This document shows, in pieces, positions 59,007-64,000 of a stretch of 64,000 nt of DNA; position 1 is the stretch's first letter, and the number at the start of each line of letters is the position of its first letter. The position numbers and the translations under genes are program-made. This DNA comes from a virus: positions 1-64,000 of the IMG/VR virus record IMGVR_UViG_3300009034_000018; one strand, given 5' to 3'. A model generated the notes under the pieces. The model ran no database searches, was not told where the DNA came from, and saw nothing but the letters and a program-made list of their open reading frames with translations.

Positions 59007-59078
59007 AGCTCCCCATGGGACTTGCGCCCATCTTTCGTCCTTACCAGGAACGCACATCGCTATCTATGCTTGGAGAGC
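59007..59078 (-). tRNA. non-canonical tRNA-Thr(GGT)-like gene
   Basis: 72 bases that form all four arms: acceptor GCTCTCC/GGGGAGC, D stem GCAT/ATGT, anticodon stem CGTTC/GGACG with loop CTGGTAA (anticodon GGT), T stem ATGGG/CCCAT. But the T loop is CGCAAGT instead of TTCRANY, position 8 is A, and the D loop (AGATAGCG) has no GG pair. The D-loop/T-loop contact should be weak. It may be a pseudo-tRNA, a specialised tRNA or a tRNA-like regulator. Confidence 0.6.
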
Positions 59079-59322
59079 GTGGTAAATTATCTCTCTTGTT
59101 CTTTAAGAAACAACGAAAAGAGTCTAATACTATTTTTATTTTCCTCATTCTTATTTCTTTGTCTACAACATTTTTTTTTATTTTTGAATGTAAAAACATA
59201 AATATACATGCCAAAAATCCAAATATCAGGGACAACCATTCTATGTTATAATATAACGCAATTCCCATTATAACCGGACATACACATACAAGTATTACTA
59301 ATAGATACAAAATAATTTTCAT
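59041..59322 (-). CDS. small membrane protein overlapping a tRNA-like gene
   Basis: 93 residues with two adjacent hydrophobic segments (IILYLLVILVCVCPVIMGIA and LSLIFGFLACIFMFLH) and a basic C-terminal half, a holin-like size and shape. Its last 12 codons and stop lie inside the Thr(GGT)-like tRNA gene (38 bases). Cotranscription with the surrounding tRNAs is likely. Function unknown. Confidence 0.55.
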   Translation of the reverse strand: MKIILYLLVILVCVCPVIMGIALYYNIEWLSLIFGFLACIFMFLHSKIKKNVVDKEIRMRKIKIVLDSFRCFLKNKRDNLPRSPSIDSDVRSW

Positions 59323-59340
59323 TGTTCATCTCACTTTCAA

Positions 59341-59413
59341 AGCCGATAATGGGAATCGAACCCATATTTCTTGTTTACGAAACAAGTTCTCTTCCAAATT
59401 GAGATATATCGGC
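59341..59413 (-). tRNA. tRNA-Thr(CGT)
   Basis: 73 bases, canonical. Acceptor GCCGATA/TATCGGC with T73, D stem TCTC/GAGA, anticodon stem CTTGT/ACAAG with loop TTCGTAA (anticodon CGT), T arm ATGGG TTCGATT CCCAT. No CCA encoded. It begins seven bases after the FkbM gene stop. Confidence 0.92.
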
Positions 59414-59419
59414 ATTATA

Positions 59420-60160
59420 TTATATCCCGAGATTAACATTTATTGCAAAAATATTTTTCTCTTTTTTAAAAACAGCTATAATATTATCTTTATCCTGATA
59501 TATGTCATAATTATTATCACGCAACATTTTGACTGTATTAACAACTGCTTTTAGTCCAACATTTTTAATATGGCCAGTCATATCTTCATTATTAAGTTCA
59601 TCATTTCTGTCAAATATTTCAAATCTAATAATTGTCGGTTGGAGCCTGCAAAAAGGAATCTGTTTAATGATTTCACAATCAAAACCTTCTGTGTCCACTT
59701 GTAATAAATCTATGTTATTAATATTATGTTTTTTTAATAATGCGCACAATGAAATACACTCCACTATCATACTAGATTCATATGAATGTTGAATAGATCT
59801 TCTTAATAATAACGAACTAAGTTCTCTATTACTTTCTCCCATATCATTTTTGTAATTAAATAGTTTTCTTTTTTCTTTTTGGTTAGATATTGCAACATTT
59901 TCAAGAACAATATTGTTTTGTGTAGAATAACATTCTTCGAGATATTTAAAAGTATCTGGATGTGGTTCAACTAATATCGCAATTTTTACATCATATTCAT
60001 ATATTAAGCCGTTGATATAATCTTTTCCGCAACCTGCTCCTATTTGTATAATAACTGGATGATTTGGCAATAACAGTTTAATGATTTTTTCACTACTTAT
60101 ATATTCGATTTTTTGCAAGTACGTTTTATTATTCATGAATTTAACATCTTTTGTTAACAT
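59420..60160 (-). CDS. FkbM-family methyltransferase
   Basis: 246 residues (or 238 from ATG 60136). PVIIQIGAGCGKDYINGLIY is the SAM-binding motif I, IAILVEPHPDTFKYLEE is motif II, and NNIDLLQVDTEGFDCEII is the FkbM signature D-x-E-G. FkbM enzymes O-methylate sugars or other small molecules. It sits in the glycan block at the right end of the window. The start overlaps the upstream gene by 20 bases. Confidence 0.85.
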   Translation of the reverse strand: MLTKDVKFMNNKTYLQKIEYISSEKIIKLLLPNHPVIIQIGAGCGKDYINGLIYEYDVKIAILVEPHPDTFKYLEECYSTQNNIVLENVAISNQKEKRKLFNYKNDMGESNRELSSLLLRRSIQHSYESSMIVECISLCALLKKHNINNIDLLQVDTEGFDCEIIKQIPFCRLQPTIIRFEIFDRNDELNNEDMTGHIKNVGLKAVVNTVKMLRDNNYDIYQDKDNIIAVFKKEKNIFAINVNLGI

Positions 60161-60893
60161 CCCAAAATTTCGGCATGAATCTAGGATTCATAGTATTTAT
60201 AAAATGTTTGCGCCAATCTACAATAAATACATCTAAATCTTCTATCTTTTTAACAATTTCTTTAGCATAGCTAATCCCATATATTCTTATTTTGTATGGA
60301 TTTGTTACAGACATCTTTACTAAATGTTTTTTAGATATTATATTTCTATTAGTAAATTTCATCAAATATAAATACATATTATCAGATATATCAAATACTT
60401 CATTTTTTAACAAAATCGTTGCATATTTTTTTGCTTTTAGTAGTTTTTTATCAACAAATCTTATAACTGTTCTACTAACTTTATATTGATCTGCTAATTC
60501 ATGTTTTCTTTGTGTGGCGAATCTTTCATATTTATTATGACATTTTTCACATAACATTATTATATCATGGCTAGTATGCCTCTTTATAAAATCCGGCAGA
60601 CATCTTCTAAAACAATATGGAATAATATGATGTTTTGTTAAGTTATTTTTATCCTCGCATCCACACACGACACATTTATTTTCTCTATTACTAAGATAAA
60701 ATAAATCACCGACAGAGCCTCTCCCTTTTGGCTCGAATTTTAGTTGTATGATTGTCGGATTTTCTGATATTAAAATGGCTAAATTTTTCCTCAAATACCA
60801 TTGTGTTCTTTTATAACCTATTTTGCCTATTAATTCTCCGTCTGGTGCCAACATGCTCGTATTTCCATATAAATTCTTTTTATACCGTTTCAT
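60141..60893 (-). CDS. HNH-domain protein with C-terminal extension
   Basis: 250 residues. The HNH core lies at about 70-125: CVVCGCEDKNNLTKHHIIPY and IIMLCEKCHNKYERF. The last 110 residues are a separate helical domain (YKVSRTVIRFVDKKLLKAKK, LDVFIVDWRKHF). A near-consensus promoter stands upstream, so it is expressed as its own unit. Nucleic-acid cleavage is likely, target unknown. Confidence 0.8.
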   Translation of the reverse strand: MKRYKKNLYGNTSMLAPDGELIGKIGYKRTQWYLRKNLAILISENPTIIQLKFEPKGRGSVGDLFYLSNRENKCVVCGCEDKNNLTKHHIIPYCFRRCLPDFIKRHTSHDIIMLCEKCHNKYERFATQRKHELADQYKVSRTVIRFVDKKLLKAKKYATILLKNEVFDISDNMYLYLMKFTNRNIISKKHLVKMSVTNPYKIRIYGISYAKEIVKKIEDLDVFIVDWRKHFINTMNPRFMPKFWDVNKRC

Positions 60894-60909
60894 AATATCC
60901 TCTATATAG

Positions 60910-60938
60910 CATTATAGAACACCTTGCCTTGTTGACAA
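60910..60938 (-). promoter_or_regulatory. sigma70-like promoter of the HNH/FkbM unit
   Basis: On the minus strand TTGTCA (60933-60938), a 16-base spacer and TATAAT (60911-60916) inside CTATAATG (60910-60917), 18 bases upstream of ATG 60893. Confidence 0.6.
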
Positions 60939-60946
60939 TATCTTTC

Positions 60947-61849
60947 TTATTCTGTCATCTTGAAATGATCATACATGTTTTTTTTAAGAAGTCCACAAAA
61001 ATGAAGTCCCTTAAATAATATTTCGCATTCTAATTTTTTATTATATGCATAGAATTTTTTATCGTCTTTCATCGATATAATTTTTGTATAATTATTCTTG
61101 TCAAATTCATATTCATCATTATAAAAATTTTTTCCAGTGTGTAAACCATGATCGAAAACTCTGCCGCGAACTACTTTCGATAAGTTCCCCATATTGTATT
61201 TATTCTTATCATAATACATATATAATATTGTCATATCACAAATGCCCCCTCCTATATGTTTGTTCTTTGCTTTCATTCTTTTGTGATATTTCCATTTCTG
61301 AACCAATTTTTTTATTTTAATCTGGCACATATAATATTCCATAAGAAGATCTACCACATCTTTTAAATCTTCATATTTCCAAAATGCGAAATGCGTTGAA
61401 GCCGCCAAAAAATAATTTGACTGTTCATATGGAATCATGTATGCAGTGCAACCCCAATCCTCAAATTCATCAGTTATATTGCAATATAATAATGTGTCAC
61501 AATCGCATGTAAAGCTAACAGAAATATTATTTTCTCTCATAAATTTTTCTAAAATAAATAAGCGGCGGAATGCAGATAATTCAAATCCATAATTGTTATA
61601 ACTCATATGGCAATATATCTTGTCAAATTCTTTATAAGCATCTTCAAAATCGCTATAAGAATAAAATGAAACTTGATCGTATTTTGGTGGTTTACCATAT
61701 ATTGCAATAACATTTTTATTATGTTTTTTTGCTTGCATTAAGCATATGTCTGTATATTGATGTTCCTCATCATCTTGAAAAAAATTGTGAGATTTATTAT
61801 CGTGAATAAAAATAATTGGTATCGTCTTTTTCTGCGCTTTATTTTTCAT
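60947..61849 (-). CDS. DxD glycosyltransferase-like protein
   Basis: 300 residues. IPIIFIHDNKSHNF and NVIAIYGKPPKY fit the first GT-A strands; the DxD motif appears in SFTCDCDTLLYCN (about 113-125). Later YFLAASTHFAFW and HIGGGICDMTILYMYY resemble the acceptor region of capsule-type GT-A enzymes. The start is one base from the GT11 stop. Sugar and acceptor unknown. Confidence 0.6.
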   Translation of the reverse strand: MKNKAQKKTIPIIFIHDNKSHNFFQDDEEHQYTDICLMQAKKHNKNVIAIYGKPPKYDQVSFYSYSDFEDAYKEFDKIYCHMSYNNYGFELSAFRRLFILEKFMRENNISVSFTCDCDTLLYCNITDEFEDWGCTAYMIPYEQSNYFLAASTHFAFWKYEDLKDVVDLLMEYYMCQIKIKKLVQKWKYHKRMKAKNKHIGGGICDMTILYMYYDKNKYNMGNLSKVVRGRVFDHGLHTGKNFYNDEYEFDKNNYTKIISMKDDKKFYAYNKKLECEILFKGLHFCGLLKKNMYDHFKMTE

Positions 61850-61850
61850 A

Positions 61851-62618
61851 TTATTCTTCTGATAGATATAAATCAGTTAAAACTAAACCCTTGTGAAATT
61901 TCGAATCTGTACATTTCGGATGGTTTCCTTCTGTAAATTCTATATCATCTGTCCATCCACATTTTTGATCCACCACGGGACTGAATATTTTCCCGTTACC
62001 CAATGTCGCTGCCCACCAAGAGAAAGTAGAATTCGCCCTGAAAAGAACGTCTGCGTTCTTTAACAAATTAAAGTCATATAAAAATAATAAATCCGCAGGA
62101 AGTTCTATTTCATTTGGTACATTGTCAGATGGAGTAAAAATCACTTTTTTTGTCGAATAACCGAATCTTTTTATTGCTTTAACATAACATGATTTAGATA
62201 ATATCGCAAAAAAATCTTTGGCTTTAAAATAATCGCCTCTTCTTAAATGAGCGGCTATGTAAAAATCTTTTATTTTAGGAAATTTATATTTATCTTCCAA
62301 TTCGAACCAATATTTCACATCTTTTCTCGAATAAAAAGATAGGGCCTGTTGATTTTGAGAATTTATATTTATTCCACAATTATATATTTTATGCGGGATT
62401 ATTTCTTCTTTTATTATCGGTAAATTTTCAGAAATAACATTGTCATCAATATTTTTAAATATTCTTCTGCCAATCCAATTCTTTGGTATTTCTAATGTAT
62501 AATTATGTTTTTTACAATATCCTTTTACATGAGCATATTTAAACAATTGATTGCCAAATCTGCCGCCCTTGTCTAATTTAGGAAGTTGAACAATTTTAGA
62601 TGGATCGTTTTCATTCAT
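61851..62618 (-). CDS. GT11-family alpha-1,2-fucosyltransferase-like
   Basis: 255 residues. DKGGRFGNQLFKYAHVKGY (motif with Gly-Asn-Gln), FYIAAHLRRGDYF (the H-x-R-R-G-D motif of GDP-fucose binding) and RANSTFSWWAATLG are the three signature blocks of GT11. The family transfers L-fucose in alpha-1,2 linkage, usually to galactose, or related sugars. It lies between the DxD glycosyltransferase-like and the GT2 gene. Confidence 0.9.
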   Translation of the reverse strand: MNENDPSKIVQLPKLDKGGRFGNQLFKYAHVKGYCKKHNYTLEIPKNWIGRRIFKNIDDNVISENLPIIKEEIIPHKIYNCGININSQNQQALSFYSRKDVKYWFELEDKYKFPKIKDFYIAAHLRRGDYFKAKDFFAILSKSCYVKAIKRFGYSTKKVIFTPSDNVPNEIELPADLLFLYDFNLLKNADVLFRANSTFSWWAATLGNGKIFSPVVDQKCGWTDDIEFTEGNHPKCTDSKFHKGLVLTDLYLSEE

Positions 62619-62620
62619 AA

Positions 62621-64000
62621 CTATAATAAATTTCTTTGCATCTCAATTCTAAAACACTTTTTCGCAGTTTGAAAGATTCCCTTATCTCTAGTTGCGAAAA
62701 ATAAGTCTCCGCGAATGCCCACGTCGTTTTGTTGCAAATGGTTTTCTAAACATAGCCAATTTGTTTCATACTGTAACATAGTTGTAAGCCGATCTAATCC
62801 AGCCGTATTTCTCTTTTTCTCTCCTCTGTTTATTTGTTTTCCGCGTGTGCCATATACCATAATAGAATTAATATTGCCATCTAGTATCAATTCTAATTCT
62901 TTTTTTGCATAGTTTATTTCGTGATTACCAGTTATAAGCACAAAATCAAATGGCTCTTGTCTCATCAATATATTCAACGATCTTTCTTTATATACTTTTG
63001 GAAAATAATTATCTGTTAGTTCTAGCACTGTTCTATTTATATTATCACATAGATGTAATTCTATTTTTTTACCTATCTGTATTGCTTCTATAAAAGCAAA
63101 TGTAGCATGAACAAAATCACATCCAATATGCAATACCCGTTTAAAATTACATGATATCAATATGCTATATAAAACATTCCAGTATCGTTGAGGGATATAA
63201 CCATAATCAGATTTCAAGATATTTTTTATACCCATCTTGCCCATATGCTTTAAAACCATTTCTGAATTTTTAATATATTTTGGAACATCTATCTTATCTA
63301 TTAATTTGCCTAAGACTAATTCATTCTTATATATTGAATCTAATAATATTTTTTCATCTGGAGCTTTTGAGTATGAACTATCACTATCGATAGAATGATA
63401 ATATCTAGCTCCCTCAATGTGTTTTATTGTGTTTCCATTAAGAAGCCACGTTTTGTTTATAAAGTTAGAATCAAGAGCATCGTATACATTTCTCATATAT
63501 ATGCTATTTCTAATATTCTCATTGCGATTTAAATAATTTGTCTGTTTCAGGTCAAAGCGTCGTGTGCCAAATTTAGAGAAAATCCTTATGTATTCATTTT
63601 TGTTTAAAAAACCATTGCCATCATTTAAAAACGGAGAAACAAGTTTATCGTTAGTAATCAAGATGTCTACTATGTCAGATGTATTAAGTTCTTTCCCAGC
63701 CCATTGTCTGAAATCAAAATTTGGTTCTGCAAATGATGCATAGTATATACACGTTGGTTTCCAATTCTGCTGATATATTCTATCAATATACAACCTATTT
63801 ATATAATTGTCAGAATCTATCGACATAACCCAATCGCAATTAGCATGCATTATAGCAGATAGTTTTGTTCCAAATACACCAAAATTTTCTTCATGTCTAT
63901 GTAATTTTATTTTATCGAATTTAGATAAAAAATCTTTCAATTTACTATAATCTTTTTCTTCAGAATGGTCATCGACAACTACTATTTCTTCTACTCTATT
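62621..64000 (-). CDS. GT2 glycosyltransferase, 5' end cut by window edge
   Basis: At least 459 codons; the frame is open to the right edge, where EEIVVVDDHSEEKDYSKLKD supplies the GT2 nucleotide-binding start. NFGVFGTKLSAIMHANCDWV and SIDSDNYI (DxD-like) follow. The C-terminal half (about 250-440) has VLHIGCDFVHATFAFIEAI and FDFVLITGNHEINYA, resembling a SAM-dependent methyltransferase-type Rossmann domain. So it may be a glycosyltransferase-methyltransferase fusion. It would work with the GT11 and FkbM enzymes on one glycan. Confidence 0.75.
   Translation of the reverse strand, partial: NRVEEIVVVDDHSEEKDYSKLKDFLSKFDKIKLHRHEENFGVFGTKLSAIMHANCDWVMSIDSDNYINRLYIDRIYQQNWKPTCIYYASFAEPNFDFRQWAGKELNTSDIVDILITNDKLVSPFLNDGNGFLNKNEYIRIFSKFGTRRFDLKQTNYLNRNENIRNSIYMRNVYDALDSNFINKTWLLNGNTIKHIEGARYYHSIDSDSSYSKAPDEKILLDSIYKNELVLGKLIDKIDVPKYIKNSEMVLKHMGKMGIKNILKSDYGYIPQRYWNVLYSILISCNFKRVLHIGCDFVHATFAFIEAIQIGKKIELHLCDNINRTVLELTDNYFPKVYKERSLNILMRQEPFDFVLITGNHEINYAKKELELILDGNINSIMVYGTRGKQINRGEKKRNTAGLDRLTTMLQYETNWLCLENHLQQNDVGIRGDLFFATRDKGIFQTAKKCFRIEMQRNLL

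Overview
This window looks like part of a large AT-rich tailed-phage (jumbo-type Caudoviricetes) genome. The evidence is a HK97-type head module (intein-split large terminase, portal, prohead protease fused to a huge acidic region, decoration-like protein, major capsid protein), a phage-style sigma factor, dUTPase, class II ribonucleotide reductase, lysozyme, HNH nucleases and a tRNA cluster. Genes are tightly packed, often overlapping by 1-23 bases, and nearly all on the minus strand. The standard bacterial code and AGGAG-type ribosome sites fit. Two gene products point to a host in or near the Planctomycetes-Verrucomicrobia-Lentisphaerae group: a DUF1559/H-X9-DG-type pseudopilin and a TIGR03790-like protein. 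The host assignment is an inference.

Layout. 1-5.3 kb: the 5' part of a collagen-like fibre gene and a surface-glycan block (GT2-TPR, a catalytically dead subtilase fold, a GT9-like protein, GT4), closed by a strong terminator. 5.4-12.3 kb: accessory genes, including the pseudopilin, an ADP-ribosyltransferase-like protein and a papain-like protein that share one leader, and tandem paralogues. 12.3-24 kb: capsid module read MCP <- decoration <- protease/scaffold <- portal. 24-35.5 kb: mostly unrecognised head-associated genes, with DUF192, WYL-like, two receiver-domain, HNH, 2H-phosphoesterase-like and AT-hook proteins. 35.5-41.4 kb: large terminase with intein and the TIGR03790-like protein. 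41.5-49.9 kb: nucleotide and regulatory genes (dUTPase, secreted protease, RNR, AAA+ ATPase, HNH, macrodomain, sigma factor).

49.9-53.4 kb holds a rare plus-strand island, divergent from the sigma gene: nicotinate phosphoribosyltransferase, a small frameshifted ORF, nicotinamidase, then a lysozyme. With the neighbouring macrodomain protein, a deoxyribosyltransferase-like protein and the ADP-ribosyltransferase-like protein at 8 kb, this suggests a phage NAD+/ADP-ribose module that could rebuild NAD+ from nicotinamide. 53.4-59.4 kb: small genes, a vWA protein, and five tRNA or tRNA-like genes (Tyr, Gln, Ser, an unusual Thr-GGT, Thr-CGT), two of which overlap the 3' ends of protein genes. 59.4-64 kb: a second glycan block (FkbM methyltransferase, HNH protein, DxD glycosyltransferase-like, GT11 fucosyltransferase, GT2 cut by the right edge).

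The most striking items are inteins placed beside the active sites of both the protease and the terminase; six ITEKQ repeats that match a T4-type prohead-protease cleavage rule; a portal protein carrying a DUF559/Vsr-like nuclease domain; a likely -1 frameshift on a ten-A run that would join two head-region genes; the NAD+ module; and recurring N-terminal leader peptides on unrelated proteins. All functions are assigned from sequence motifs read by eye; no database search was run.
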